From NCBI GenBank assembly GCA_016192135.1, contig JACPUR010000015.1, positions 1-59,892 of the forward strand: DNA of 59,892 nucleotides, in the 5' to 3' direction. The DNA comes from Candidatus Tectomicrobia bacterium. GTDB lineage: Bacteria; UBA8248. Below, in pieces: positions 50,297-58,903 of the stretch. The stretch's first letter is position 1; each line of letters opens with the position of its first letter. The position numbers and the translations under genes were made by a program. The notes below the pieces were generated by a model. It searched no databases. It had not been told where the DNA came from and saw only the letters and a program-made list of their open reading frames with translations.

Positions 50297-51133
50297 GTGA
50301 GCGACCAAGACAGCGTCAAGGTGCCCGAGACCCTCGAGGGCTGGGCCGTCCTCCACCACATCTTCCGGGTGCGCTGGGCCGCCGTGAACCGGCTCCCGCC
50401 GGAGGAGCGCCACCTGGTGCTCTCCGAGGCGGCCGCCCACCTGGAGGGCATCGCCAGGCCCGCCGAGGGCGAGAGCGCCGCGTTCAGCCTCCTGGGCCAC
50501 AAGGGGGACCTCCTCGTCCTCCACTTCCGCCGCACCCTGGACGCGCTCAACGAGGCCGAGCTCGGCCTGCGCCGCCTCCGGCTCATGGAGTACCTCGAGG
50601 AGGCCACCTCCTATCTGTCGTTTCTCGAGCTCGGGCTCTACGAGATGACGGTGAAGCTCGACGCCGAGCTGCGGGGGGCGGGCCTGAAGCCCGACTCCAA
50701 GGAGTGGAAGGAGGCGTGGAAGGACCGGATGGACAAGGAGGCCCAGCGCATGCGCGAGCGGCTCTACATGCCCATCCCCAAGGACCGCTACCTCTGCTTC
50801 TACCCGATGAACAAGCACCGGGGCGAGCACAAGAACTGGTACGCCGTCCCCATGGAGGAGCGGCAGCGGATGATGCGCGACCACGGCCTCGTGGGGCGCA
50901 AGTACGCGGGCCGGGTGCAGCAGATCATCACCGGGAGCATCGGCTTCGACGACTGGGAGTGGGGCGTCTACCTCTTCGCGCGCGATCCCCTCGTGTTCAA
51001 GAAGCTCGTGTACGAGATGCGCTTCGACGAGGCGAGCGTCTGGTACGGCGAGTTCGGCCCCTTCTACGCCGGGATCCGCATCCACCCGCGGGAGATCCAC
51101 CAGCTCTTCGCGGGCCGCGTCCCGGCCCTCTAG
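50297..51133 (+). CDS. hemQ: Coproheme decarboxylase (chlorite-dismutase fold)
   Basis: A 278-residue protein of the HemQ clade. The C-terminal half has YPMNKHRGEHKNWYAVPMEERQRMMRDHG with the proximal haem His, GRVQQIITGSIGFDDWEWGVYLFARDPL and KKLVYEMRFDEASVWYGEFGPFYAG, a near-consensus HemQ block. It decarboxylates coproheme III to haem b in the coproporphyrin-dependent pathway. It starts at GTG 50297 behind GGGGAG. Canonical chlorite dismutases carry an active-site Arg, which is absent here as expected. Confidence 0.93.
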   Translation: MSDQDSVKVPETLEGWAVLHHIFRVRWAAVNRLPPEERHLVLSEAAAHLEGIARPAEGESAAFSLLGHKGDLLVLHFRRTLDALNEAELGLRRLRLMEYLEEATSYLSFLELGLYEMTVKLDAELRGAGLKPDSKEWKEAWKDRMDKEAQRMRERLYMPIPKDRYLCFYPMNKHRGEHKNWYAVPMEERQRMMRDHGLVGRKYAGRVQQIITGSIGFDDWEWGVYLFARDPLVFKKLVYEMRFDEASVWYGEFGPFYAGIRIHPREIHQLFAGRVPAL

Positions 51134-51139
51134 CCCCGG

Positions 51140-51979
51140 ATGGCGCGCGTCCTCATCGCCGGGTGCGGCTACACCGGGGCGGCGCTGGGCCTTCTCCTCT
51201 CGAAAGACGGCCACGAGGTCTGGGGCCTCTCCCGGAACCCGGCGAGGCTCCCCGCCCCCATCCGCCCCCTCGCGGCGGACCTGACCGACCCGCGCTCGCT
51301 CGGTTCCCTCCCCCCGGGCATCGGCGCCGTGGCCTACGCCGCCGGGGCGGACGGCCGGGAGGAGGAGGCCTACCGGGCGGCCTACGTGACGGGCCCCCGG
51401 AACTTGACCGGGGCGCTCCTCGCCCGGGGCCAGCGGCCCGGGCGCTTCCTCTTCACCTCGAGCACCGCCGTCTACGGGCAAAAGAACGGGGAGTGGGTGG
51501 ACGAGGACTCCCCCGTCTCGGAGGAGCCCTACACCCGCCGCCTGCTCCTGGAGGGGGAGCGCCTCGTGCGCGAGGCCGGGGGAGTGGTGCTGCGCCTGAC
51601 CGGCATCTACGGCCCGGGGCGCGAGGGCCTCATCCGCAGCCTGCGCGAGGGAAAGGCGGTGAGCCCCGAGGGTCCCGCCCGCTACACCAACCGCATCCAC
51701 CGCGACGACGCGGCCGGCGCGATGCGCCACCTGATGGCGCTCGAGCGCCCCGCGCCCCTCTACATCGGGGTGGACCACGAGCCCTCGGACCGGGGCGAGG
51801 TGCTGCGCTGGCTGGCGAAGGAGATGGGCCTGCCGCCCCCCTGGGTGGGGCCCGCGGTGGAGTACCGGAGCGACCCCGGCAACAAGCGCTGCTCCAACGC
51901 GCGCCTCCTCGCCTCGGGCTACCGCTTCCGCTACCCCACCTACCGGGAGGGCTACGCGGCCATCCTGAAGGGAGGGTGA
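51140..51979 (+). CDS. NAD-dependent epimerase/dehydratase-like protein (YeeZ type)
   Basis: A 279-residue extended-SDR protein: VLIAGCGYTGAALGLLLSKDGHEVWGLSR (Rossmann), FLFTSSTAVYGQKNGEWVDE (Ser and Tyr), then RLTGIYGPGREGLIRSL and RIHRDDAAGAMRHLM. The Y-x3-K lysine is not in the usual place, as in YeeZ-like members. It begins 6 bp after hemQ and is probably co-transcribed with it. Substrate unknown. Confidence 0.85.
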   Translation: MARVLIAGCGYTGAALGLLLSKDGHEVWGLSRNPARLPAPIRPLAADLTDPRSLGSLPPGIGAVAYAAGADGREEEAYRAAYVTGPRNLTGALLARGQRPGRFLFTSSTAVYGQKNGEWVDEDSPVSEEPYTRRLLLEGERLVREAGGVVLRLTGIYGPGREGLIRSLREGKAVSPEGPARYTNRIHRDDAAGAMRHLMALERPAPLYIGVDHEPSDRGEVLRWLAKEMGLPPPWVGPAVEYRSDPGNKRCSNARLLASGYRFRYPTYREGYAAILKGG

Positions 51980-51986
51980 GGGCGGC

Positions 51987-52679
51987 TCAGCGCCCCAGCA
52001 GGTTGCGGATGTCCCGCCGCAGCTTCTGGAGGGATTCCGGCTCCCCGCTCATGTAGTAGCCCCGGATGCGGCGGCCGCGGTCCACGAGCACGAAGCGGGA
52101 GCTGTGGCTGATCTCGGCGGGGTGCTTCTCGTCGTGGTGCGCGAAGGCGGCGCGCGGCGCGAGGGCCGCCCACGCCCGGTCCAGCCGGGCGCGCGGCGCC
52201 TCCCGCCGGGAACTACGGGTGGCGAAGGCCAGGCGGAAGCCCTCCCGCGCCAGGCGGGCGATCTCCTTCTCCTCCCCGGTCAGGAAATACCAGGTAGCGA
52301 GGTCCGCCTTGTGGCGCGCGGCGTACTGGGCGAGGACGGCGGGGGTGTCGTAGGCCGGGTCGGTGGTGATGGAGACGAAGCGCAGCTCCTTCTCCCCGGC
52401 GAACTCGGCCTGGAGGCGGGCCATCCCGGCCGTCTGGAGGGGGCAGGTGTCGGTGCAGCGGGTGAAGATGAGGTCCGCCACCCAGACCTTCCCGGCCAGG
52501 TCCTTGCTCCCGGCGGGGCGTCCCCGGGCGTCGGTCAGGCTGAACTCGGGCACCTCCCCGTAGGTGGGCAGCGAGGAGAGCTCCCGCTGCGCGAGCCACA
52601 GCAGGGCCGCGGCGAGCAGCGCCGCCAGCGAGATCGCGGCGGGCAGGATCAGCTTCCGCTGGGACGGAGCGGGGGGCAT
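51987..52679 (-). CDS. SCO1/SenC-family copper chaperone
   Basis: A 230-residue membrane-anchored thioredoxin-fold protein: N-terminal membrane helix (LILPAAISLAALLAAALLWL), the copper/thiol motif FTRCTDTCPLQT (CxxxC), SITTDPAYDTP and the conserved His in ISHSSRFVLVD. SCO proteins deliver copper to the CuA site of cytochrome c oxidase or reduce its cysteines. An insertion of about 25 residues (ATRSSRREAPRARLDRAWAA) precedes the His motif. It is convergent with the epimerase gene. Confidence 0.92.
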   Translation of the reverse strand: MPPAPSQRKLILPAAISLAALLAAALLWLAQRELSSLPTYGEVPEFSLTDARGRPAGSKDLAGKVWVADLIFTRCTDTCPLQTAGMARLQAEFAGEKELRFVSITTDPAYDTPAVLAQYAARHKADLATWYFLTGEEKEIARLAREGFRLAFATRSSRREAPRARLDRAWAALAPRAAFAHHDEKHPAEISHSSRFVLVDRGRRIRGYYMSGEPESLQKLRRDIRNLLGR

Positions 52680-52858
52680 GTCCTTCCTTCCGGCGGCCGA
52701 TCGGGAGGCGGAGCGACGCCCGGAGGATACGGCGGGGGGGCCTTCCCCGTCCAGCGCGGGGGCTTGAGAATGGGCGGTGAGGGGAATTTTTCGCCGGGTG
52801 CGGCCGTTTCCAACGGAGGTCCGGCCGGCCTATTGCGCGTGCAAGGAGGCGGCATGGC

Positions 52859-53845
52859 ATGGGAGCGGCAAGCATGAGCGCCTTGATCTTGGGCTTGCCG
52901 GTCGGTCTCCTCTTCGGCTTCTCCCTCCAGCGGGGCCGCTTCTGCATGTACACGGCCTTCCGCGATCTCATGTTCGTCCGCGACGCCACCCTCTTCCGCG
53001 CCTACGTCCTCGCGCTCCTGATTCAGACCGCCATCATCCACCTGCTGGCCGCGGGGGGGCTGCTGGAGATAGGTACGCTCGGCTTTCCCTGGCTGGCTGC
53101 TCTCCTCGGCGGGCTCATCTTCGGGGTGGGGATCAGCCTGGCAGGCGGCTGCTCCTCGGGCACTTGGTACCGGGTGGGGGAGGGAATGATGGGCTCCTGG
53201 CTGGCCGCCCTGGGCTACGGAATCAGCGTTGCCGCCGTCTTCTGGGGGCCGCTGCGGCCGTGGGTCGCGCTTCTGTCCGCCTACGAGGCCCCGCAGGGGT
53301 GGCGCAGTTTGCCCGGCCTGACGGGGCTCCCGCCGGGCATATTCCTCGCGCTCTTCGTGGCGGCGGGCTCGCTGTGGCTGTGGCGCTCGCCGCGCCCGCG
53401 CGTTTTCACCGGCTGGTCGTGGCCGCGCACGGGTTTCACCCTCGGCCTCATCGCAGCCCTGGCATGGGTGGCCTCCGCGGCTACCGGAAGAAAATATGGA
53501 CTGAGCATCACGGGGCCGACCGGCGCCTGGATGCGCTACATCACGGCGGGGGACGCTCCGAATGGGGATTGGGGGATGTGGATGCTTCTCGGCGTTCCCC
53601 TGGGAGCCTTCATCTCGGCCGGCTGGAGCGGGGAATTCAAATGGCGGGCTCCCGACCCCCGCAGGATGGCGATGCAGTTGCTGGGAGGCCTCCTGATGGG
53701 GGTGGGGGCCGCGGCGGCGGGAGGCTGCAACATCGGTCACGGGTTGACCGGCCTGGGCGCGCTGTCCACCGCGAGCCTCCTGGTGGTCCTTTCGATCATG
53801 GCAGGCATCTGGGCGGGCACCCGGGTGTTCTTCATGAGGAGATAA
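52859..53845 (+). CDS. tsuA: YeeE/YedE-family thiosulfate/sulfur transporter (TsuA-like)
   Basis: A 328-residue polytopic membrane protein with three conserved cysteine motifs: GRFCMYTAFRD near the N-terminus, SLAGGCSSGTWYRVGEG in the middle and AAGGCNIGHGLTGLGAL near the C-terminus. These line the sulfur-conducting path in TsuA-type thiosulfate channels. ATG 52859 has AAGGAGG 9 nt upstream; ATG 52874 is an alternative. Its stop shares one base with the next start (TAATG), so it is coupled to a TusA-like partner, as in tsuA-tsuB operons. Confidence 0.88.
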   Translation: MGAASMSALILGLPVGLLFGFSLQRGRFCMYTAFRDLMFVRDATLFRAYVLALLIQTAIIHLLAAGGLLEIGTLGFPWLAALLGGLIFGVGISLAGGCSSGTWYRVGEGMMGSWLAALGYGISVAAVFWGPLRPWVALLSAYEAPQGWRSLPGLTGLPPGIFLALFVAAGSLWLWRSPRPRVFTGWSWPRTGFTLGLIAALAWVASAATGRKYGLSITGPTGAWMRYITAGDAPNGDWGMWMLLGVPLGAFISAGWSGEFKWRAPDPRRMAMQLLGGLLMGVGAAAAGGCNIGHGLTGLGALSTASLLVVLSIMAGIWAGTRVFFMRR

Positions 53846-53847
53846 TG

Positions 53848-54072
53848 ATGCCCACGGAGAAAACGCTCGACCTCCGGGGGGATGTCTGCCCCGGTCCCCT
53901 CATCCAAGTGCAGGAGGCCGTCAGCCAGGCGGAGCGGGGAGATTCCTTTCTCGTCCTGGTAGACTATCCCCTCGCCGCCGAGAGCATCGCCCGCTGGGCC
54001 GAAGGGGAAGGCTATGCCGTCTCTATCGGCCAGCGCCGCGGGGAATGGGAGATCCGGTTCCGCCTTCCTTGA
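53848..54072 (+). CDS. TusA-like sulfurtransferase (TsuB/YeeD type)
   Basis: A 74-residue TusA-family protein: KTLDLRGDVCPGPLIQVQEAV with the CPxP motif whose Cys carries sulfur as persulfide, then the LVDYPLAAESIARWAEGEGY helix and a last strand. Being directly coupled to the YeeE transporter, it probably accepts sulfur from imported thiosulfate. ATG 53848 (6 nt after AGGAG) is favoured; ATG 53845 is possible. Confidence 0.88.
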   Translation: MPTEKTLDLRGDVCPGPLIQVQEAVSQAERGDSFLVLVDYPLAAESIARWAEGEGYAVSIGQRRGEWEIRFRLP

Positions 54073-54158
54073 AACCGCGGCGCGGCGGCGGAGTTGATCG
54101 AGGTCCTGGGCGCGGGTTTCGTGAGAAAGTGATTTAAAATTCCCTGGAGGACGGCGCC

Positions 54159-55598
54159 ATGGCCGCGAAGCCCGCCCCGCGCCCGCTCGACCGCCTGCTC
54201 GCGGGCGGCACCCTCGTCTCGGGCCACGGCCGCCAGGAGGCCTCGATCGGCTTCCGGGACGGCCGCGTCGCCTGGATCGGCCGGCCGGAGGAGGCCCCGC
54301 CCGCCGCCGAGGCCCTGGACGTGAGCGGCCGGCTCGTCCTCCCGGGGGCGGTGGACCCCCACGCCCACTTCCGGGCCTTCTCCTCCCACATCGACACCCT
54401 GGCCGACACCGCGCGGAGCGCCGCCCACGGAGGCGTCACGACGCTGTGTGGCTACGCCACGGGGGAAGAAGGCGAGTCCATGGCCGCCACCCTGGACCGC
54501 GTCCGGGAGGAGGGCGAGGGCGGCTGCCCCATCGACTTCACCCTCCACGCCTGGATCTTCGAGGACTTCGACTACATCCGGGGCATCCCCGAGGCCGTCG
54601 CCCGGGGCGTGACCTCCTTCAAGGTGATGATGGGCTACCGCAAGCGGGGCTGGGGCCGCTGCGTCCCGGACGACTACACCTACGCCGCGATGGAGACGGC
54701 CGGGCGCTGCGGGGGCATCGTCCTCGTCCACGCCGAGAACGGCCTGGTGGTGGACTACCTGGAGAACCGGGCCGTCGCCACGGGGGCGGACGGGGCGGAG
54801 TTCCTCCGGCGCGGCCGCCCGCCCCAGGTGGAGGCCGAGGCGGTGGCGCGCTCCATCCACCTCGCGGACCTGGCCGGCTGCCCCCTCTACATCGTGCACC
54901 TGACCTGCCGGGAGGCGCTGGCCGAGACGCGCCGCGCCCGGGCCGAAGGGAAGGACGTGGTGGTCGAGACCTGCCCCCAGTACCTCACCCTGACCGAGGG
55001 GATCGTGGACCGCCTGGGCAGCCTGGCCAAGGTGGCCCCGCCCCTGCGGACGGCGGAACACCTCGAGGTCCTCTGGGAGGGGATCCGGGACGGCTCCATC
55101 GACACGGTGGGGAGCGACCACGCCTCCTACACCGCCGCCCAGAAGTCGGAGAAGAGCTTCATCGAGTCCCCCTACGGGATGCCGGGCACCGAGCTCCTCC
55201 TGCCGCTCCTCTACAGCGAGGGCGCCGCCAAGGGCCGGACGAGCCTCGAGCGCGTCGTCCAGCTCGTCTGCGAGAACCCGGCGCGCGTCCTCGGCCTCTA
55301 CCCTCGGAAGGGGGCCCTTCTCGTCGGGTCGGACGCCGACGCCGTGGTCCTCGACCCCAAGGCCAGGACCGCCGTCCGCGCCGCCGGCCAGCACACGAAG
55401 TCCGACTACACCCCCTTCGAGGGCTGGGAGCTGAGCGGCCGAATCGAGATGTGCCTGGTGCGGGGGGAGGTGGTGATCCGGGACGGGAAGGAGGTCCGGC
55501 GGCCCTCCTGCGGGAAGTTCATCCCCCGGGAGCGCGCGGCGGGCCGGGCGGCCCTCCAGCCGGGGTTCGCGCGGAAGGGAAAGAACCGCCTCGGTTGA
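54159..55598 (+). CDS. Dihydropyrimidinase/dihydroorotase-type cyclic amidohydrolase
   Basis: A 479-residue amidohydrolase. Metal ligands are visible: VDPHAHFRAF (HxH), TSFKVMMGY (carboxylated Lys), IVLVHAEN and YIVHLTC (His) and VGSDHASYTA (Asp). The C-terminal strand region FEGWELSGRIEMCLVRGEVVIRDG is typical of hydantoinases and allantoinases. It would open a cyclic amide such as a hydantoin or dihydropyrimidine. ATG 54159 behind GGAGGACGG. It is convergent with the methyltransferase gene; the gap carries a CCCTCC/GGGAGG repeat near 55647-55672. Confidence 0.88.
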   Translation: MAAKPAPRPLDRLLAGGTLVSGHGRQEASIGFRDGRVAWIGRPEEAPPAAEALDVSGRLVLPGAVDPHAHFRAFSSHIDTLADTARSAAHGGVTTLCGYATGEEGESMAATLDRVREEGEGGCPIDFTLHAWIFEDFDYIRGIPEAVARGVTSFKVMMGYRKRGWGRCVPDDYTYAAMETAGRCGGIVLVHAENGLVVDYLENRAVATGADGAEFLRRGRPPQVEAEAVARSIHLADLAGCPLYIVHLTCREALAETRRARAEGKDVVVETCPQYLTLTEGIVDRLGSLAKVAPPLRTAEHLEVLWEGIRDGSIDTVGSDHASYTAAQKSEKSFIESPYGMPGTELLLPLLYSEGAAKGRTSLERVVQLVCENPARVLGLYPRKGALLVGSDADAVVLDPKARTAVRAAGQHTKSDYTPFEGWELSGRIEMCLVRGEVVIRDGKEVRRPSCGKFIPRERAAGRAALQPGFARKGKNRLG

Positions 55599-55707
55599 AG
55601 CAGGCCAAAATGTCTGCTGCGAGCAAAAGAGATGTCTTTGCACTGCTCCCCTCCCCCTCCGGGAGAGGGAGAAGAGCCGGCTCCCCGCCTCTGTCGTTCC
55701 CCTCCCC

Positions 55708-56436
55708 TCACGCCTTGACCGCCTCGATTCGCACCGCGGCGACCGGCGGGAAGGGCCGGTGGTGCGAGATGCGCACCCCGGCGAAGCCGGCTTGGGCCAG
55801 CCATGCCCGCCATTCGTCTTCTTCGGGCACGCCGCCCAATGAAGCGTTCCAGGCGGAGGAGTCCCGCTCGATCTCGGCCGGGAGCGGACCCGCCCGCACC
55901 ATCTCCCTCGCCACGAGCCTCCCGCCGGTTCGGAGGATGCGCGCCGCCTCGGCCAGGGCGGCCTCCTTGTCCACCGTCAGGTTGAGCGACGCGTTCGCGA
56001 TCACGAGGTCGGCTATCCCGTCCCTGAGCGGAAGACGTTCCATGTCCCCCACGGCGAGGGCCGCCCGCTCCGCCGCCGCGCGGGCGCGGCGGGCCACGGC
56101 GAGGGAGAAGTCCAAGGCCAGGACGCGCCCCCGCCCGCCCAGCCGCTCGGCCAGGAGGCGGGCGTCCAGGCCGGCGCCGCAGCCCAGGTCCACCGCCAGG
56201 CGCACCCCCGCGAGTTCCACCTCCTCGAGGGCGTATCCGCACCCGCAGTAGGCCTCCGCCACGGAATCCGGGAGAGCCTCCACCCAGGCGGCGGGGTAGC
56301 CCGCCTCGCGGGCGCGCGCCCGCCCGCCGGGCGGATAGGCCCGGGCCGCGCAGAGGTGAGCGTAGCGCTCGCGCACGAAGTCCTTGACCTGATCGCTCCA
56401 CGCCCGAGGCTCGCGGCCCCCGACCCGGACGCTCAT
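55708..56436 (-). CDS. Class I SAM-dependent methyltransferase
   Basis: A 242-residue methyltransferase. Motif I is LAVDLGCGAGLDARLLAERLG with VLALDFS (motif II) and LPLRDGIADLVIANASLNLTVDKEAAL (motif IV region of the UbiE/Methyltransf_11 type), then GGRLVAREMVRAGPLP. The region before motif I has a YCGCGYALEEV cysteine pair. The layout recalls arsenite- and ubiquinone-type methyltransferases, but the substrate is open. It starts 3 bp after the phosphoesterase stop. Confidence 0.85.
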   Translation of the reverse strand: MSVRVGGREPRAWSDQVKDFVRERYAHLCAARAYPPGGRARAREAGYPAAWVEALPDSVAEAYCGCGYALEEVELAGVRLAVDLGCGAGLDARLLAERLGGRGRVLALDFSLAVARRARAAAERAALAVGDMERLPLRDGIADLVIANASLNLTVDKEAALAEAARILRTGGRLVAREMVRAGPLPAEIERDSSAWNASLGGVPEEDEWRAWLAQAGFAGVRISHHRPFPPVAAVRIEAVKA

Positions 56437-56439
56437 GCG

Positions 56440-57180
56440 CTAGTGGGGCATGTGGGCGGGATTCCAGTAGTACCCGGTGCGGAGGGTCTTGGCCTGCTTG
56501 TCCCCGCCCGGGTCCCAGCTCCTCTCGTTCTTCTTGGCCTGGGCCTCGAAGTCGTAGGTGACGCGTTTGATCTCGATGTTCCACCGGCCCTTGCCGCCGT
56601 ACTCGGCGACGACATAGGCCGGCCGGTTGTCGCCGTCCCAGTTCACGGCGGCCGAGGCCGTGGCGATGAGGGTGACGCCGCCGATCTTGCGGACGTAGGG
56701 GCCGTGCACCTGGCCGAAGGCCATGACCTCCGCCCGGGCTCCCTTGAGGCGCTGCTTCACCTCCTCGTCCGTGAGGCGGAGGGGGAGCGCCCCCTCGTCG
56801 TCGTCCGGGGTGCCGTGGAAGACGAGGAGATCGTGCCCGAGCTCCGGGGTGAGGACGAGGGACCGGGGCAGCGCCTTGAGCCAGTCGAGGTGCTTCTTCG
56901 AGAGGTGCTCCCGCGTGAGGCGGCTGCTGTCGTTGCGGTTCGGGAAATCGTTCGGCCCCTGGTCCACTCCGTCCACCACCCAGCGGTCGAAGTTCCCCAT
57001 GAGGGGGAGGCACCGCGGCCGCTTCATCAGGGCGTCGAGCACCTCGGCCGGCTCGGGCCCTCCCATGACGAGATCGCCGGGGACGACCTCCCAATCCACC
57101 CGTTCCTTGTCCACGGCCTCCAGGACCGCCTGGAGGGGTGCGAGCTGCGCGTGGATGTCCGAATAGAAGGCGATCCGCAT
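56440..57180 (-). CDS. Calcineurin-like metallophosphoesterase
   Basis: A 246-residue binuclear metal phosphoesterase: FYSDIHAQL (D-x-H), VPGDLVMGGPEP (GD), MGNFDRW (GNxD, where the usual His is Phe), VFHGTPDDD (His) and FGQVHGPY (x-His). The substitution of the catalytic GNH histidine sets it apart from standard phosphodiesterases, as in YfcE/MJ0936 relatives. ATG 57180 fits the GAGGTG spacing better than GTG 57189. Substrate unknown. Confidence 0.83.
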   Translation of the reverse strand: MRIAFYSDIHAQLAPLQAVLEAVDKERVDWEVVPGDLVMGGPEPAEVLDALMKRPRCLPLMGNFDRWVVDGVDQGPNDFPNRNDSSRLTREHLSKKHLDWLKALPRSLVLTPELGHDLLVFHGTPDDDEGALPLRLTDEEVKQRLKGARAEVMAFGQVHGPYVRKIGGVTLIATASAAVNWDGDNRPAYVVAEYGGKGRWNIEIKRVTYDFEAQAKKNERSWDPGGDKQAKTLRTGYYWNPAHMPH

Positions 57181-57224
57181 GGCGCTCACCTCGGCGAGGG
57201 GAAAATGGGATGATTTAGTCCACC

Positions 57225-57252
57225 ATAATGAATCCTCCCCTCAAAAAGTCAA
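57225..57252 (-). promoter_or_regulatory. Candidate promoter of the phosphoesterase/methyltransferase pair
   Basis: On the minus strand TTGACT (57252-57247), 16 nt and CATTAT (57230-57225), 45 bp before the start codon. Five of six and four of six consensus bases respectively. Confidence 0.4.
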
Positions 57253-57391
57253 AGAGACGCCCCGGCAGCGCCTCCCCGGAGGAATTTTCCGGAATGCCGC
57301 CCCGCGCACCGGCCTGTACATTCCTTGAGGGTGCGTGACCCTCTTGTTTTCCCGGCATTCCGTGATGAGCCGCCGCGCGGGGGGAATCCAC

Positions 57392-57622
57392 ATGATCCCG
57401 TCCCAAACCGTCGTGACCTGCCCGGACTGCGGACGGCAGCTGTACAAGGTGAACCGCGACATCCTCGCCGGGGACGCGGTGACGGCCCTGGACCTGGACC
57501 CGCTGGCCCCGCCGCAGCCCATCCCCGACCCCGCCGTCTGCCCCTTCTGCGACGGGAGATGGCTCCACCTCCCCAACAAGGTCCACACGGCGCGGGGATG
57601 GGTGAAGGCGGCCGAGGAATAA
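57392..57622 (+). CDS. Small zinc-ribbon protein
   Basis: A 76-residue protein: VVTCPDCGRQLY and AVCPFCDGRWLHLP give two CxxC knuckles about 45 residues apart, enough for one zinc ribbon. The start ATG 57392 lies behind GGGGGGAA. It is otherwise featureless and its partner is unknown. It is convergent with the 6-phosphogluconate dehydrogenase gene. Confidence 0.65.
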   Translation: MIPSQTVVTCPDCGRQLYKVNRDILAGDAVTALDLDPLAPPQPIPDPAVCPFCDGRWLHLPNKVHTARGWVKAAEE

Positions 57623-57658
57623 TCCCCGCCCGCTGCCGGCCGTGTGGCGGGTCTCCGG

Positions 57659-58621
57659 CTACTCCTGCGGGAAGCTGCCCACCCGGCTCTCCGGCCGCTT
57701 CCGCGCGACCGACTCGTCCGGCCCGAAGGGATGGTTCCCGAACCCGTGGCGCATCACGGCGACGGCCCGGGCGGCGTCCTTGCTCCGGCCGCGCGACTGG
57801 AAAAGCTGCATCACCGACTGGGCGATGACCGGCACCGGCACCTCCATGCGCAGCGCGTCCTCGACGAGCCAGTTCACCTCGCCGGTGTCCTCCACGTAGG
57901 CCGGGACATCCTTCAGCCCGCCCCTCGCCCGGAAGCCTTCCTCCATCAGCTCGATGAGCCAGGAGCGAATCACCGACCCGTGGCGCCAGCAGCGCAGGAC
58001 CTCGGCCACCGGGAGAGGGTCCCGGTGGCGCTCCAGCAGCTCCATTCCCTCGCCGATGGCCTGGAGCATGCCGAACTCGATGCCGTTGTGGACCAGCTTC
58101 ACGTAGTGCCCGGCCCCGGGCGGGCCCGCGTGGACGTAGCCGCCCTCGGCGGCGAGCGCGAGGAGGATGGGCTCCACCCGGGCCACCGCCTCCCGCTCCC
58201 CTCCGGCCATGAAGCAGGCACCCCGCCTCGCGCCGGCAAGGCCCCCGCTCGTTCCGAGGTCGACGAAGCGCAGCCCCCGCTCCCTCAGGCGCCGCTGGCG
58301 CCGGATGGAATCCCCCCAGTAGGAGTTCCCCCCGTCGGCGATGACGTCCCCCTCGTCCAGGTGCGGCCCGAGATCCTGGAGGACGGCGTCCACGGCGGGC
58401 CCCGCCGGGATGTAGAGGAAGACGGCGCGCGGCCGGGCCAGCTTCTGGCGGAAATCCCCCAGCCCCGAAACCGGCTCCAGCCCCGCGTCCAGCAGAGGCT
58501 GCGGGGGCCGCTTCCGATCGAAACCCACCACGCGGATGCCCTTCTCCAGGGCCTGCGCGGCCAGATTGCCTCCGATGTTGCCCAGCCCGACGATCCCGAA
58601 CTCCATTTTCGTGTCCGCCAT
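57659..58621 (-). CDS. 6-phosphogluconate dehydrogenase, GndA/YqeC (NAD+) type
   Basis: A 320-residue enzyme: FGIVGLGNIGGNLAAQALEKG (NAD site), DVIADGGNSYWGDSIRR, FVDLGTSGGLAGARRGACFMAGG, and GAGHYVKLVHNGIEFGMLQAIGEG with the catalytic Lys-xx-His-Asn. At 320 residues it belongs to the short bacterial group rather than the 470-residue canonical Gnd. It would decarboxylate 6-phosphogluconate to ribulose 5-phosphate. It is the last ordinary chromosomal gene before the tRNA fragment. Confidence 0.92.
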   Translation of the reverse strand: MADTKMEFGIVGLGNIGGNLAAQALEKGIRVVGFDRKRPPQPLLDAGLEPVSGLGDFRQKLARPRAVFLYIPAGPAVDAVLQDLGPHLDEGDVIADGGNSYWGDSIRRQRRLRERGLRFVDLGTSGGLAGARRGACFMAGGEREAVARVEPILLALAAEGGYVHAGPPGAGHYVKLVHNGIEFGMLQAIGEGMELLERHRDPLPVAEVLRCWRHGSVIRSWLIELMEEGFRARGGLKDVPAYVEDTGEVNWLVEDALRMEVPVPVIAQSVMQLFQSRGRSKDAARAVAVMRHGFGNHPFGPDESVARKRPESRVGSFPQE

Positions 58622-58801
58622 GACGACCCTCCATCCCGCTCCAGGCGGGCCAATCGCACGAAGACGGTTCTTATCGCTGAAATTGCGGCGGGGCAGGCGG
58701 AATCCCTGCTCTTTTAAATGTGAGCGGCGGATGGGGGCCGGGCAACCTCATCCGCAAAAGAGCGAAAGGGGACGCTCGCGCATCCCCTTGATTCGACATG
58801 G

Positions 58802-58846
58802 TGGCACGGGACGGAGTTGAACCGCCGACACGGGGATTTTCAGTCC
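58802..58846 (-). other. 3' half of tRNA-Phe(GAA): candidate integration (att) site
   Basis: On the minus strand 45 nt match tRNA positions 32-76 exactly in layout: end of the anticodon stem plus loop CTGAAAA (anticodon GAA), stem TCCCC, a 5-nt variable loop, T stem GGCGG/CCGTC with loop TTCAACT, acceptor strand CCGTGCC, discriminator A and encoded CCA. On the 5' side the identity ends after GGA; the expected GGGGA stem, D arm and GGCACGG acceptor are missing. The gene is not functional; it is the displaced 3' end left when an element integrates into a tRNA. Confidence 0.75.
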
Positions 58847-58903
58847 GGACGGGTGGCTAAGAAACCTCGAAATCCAGTGGGTTTTTTCGTGGGAAGAATT
58901 TTG

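Noticed and set aside
58802-58880. A complete tRNA gene
   Set aside because: Only the 3' half matches; no D arm or matching 5' acceptor strand (GGCACGG) is found at the required distance.
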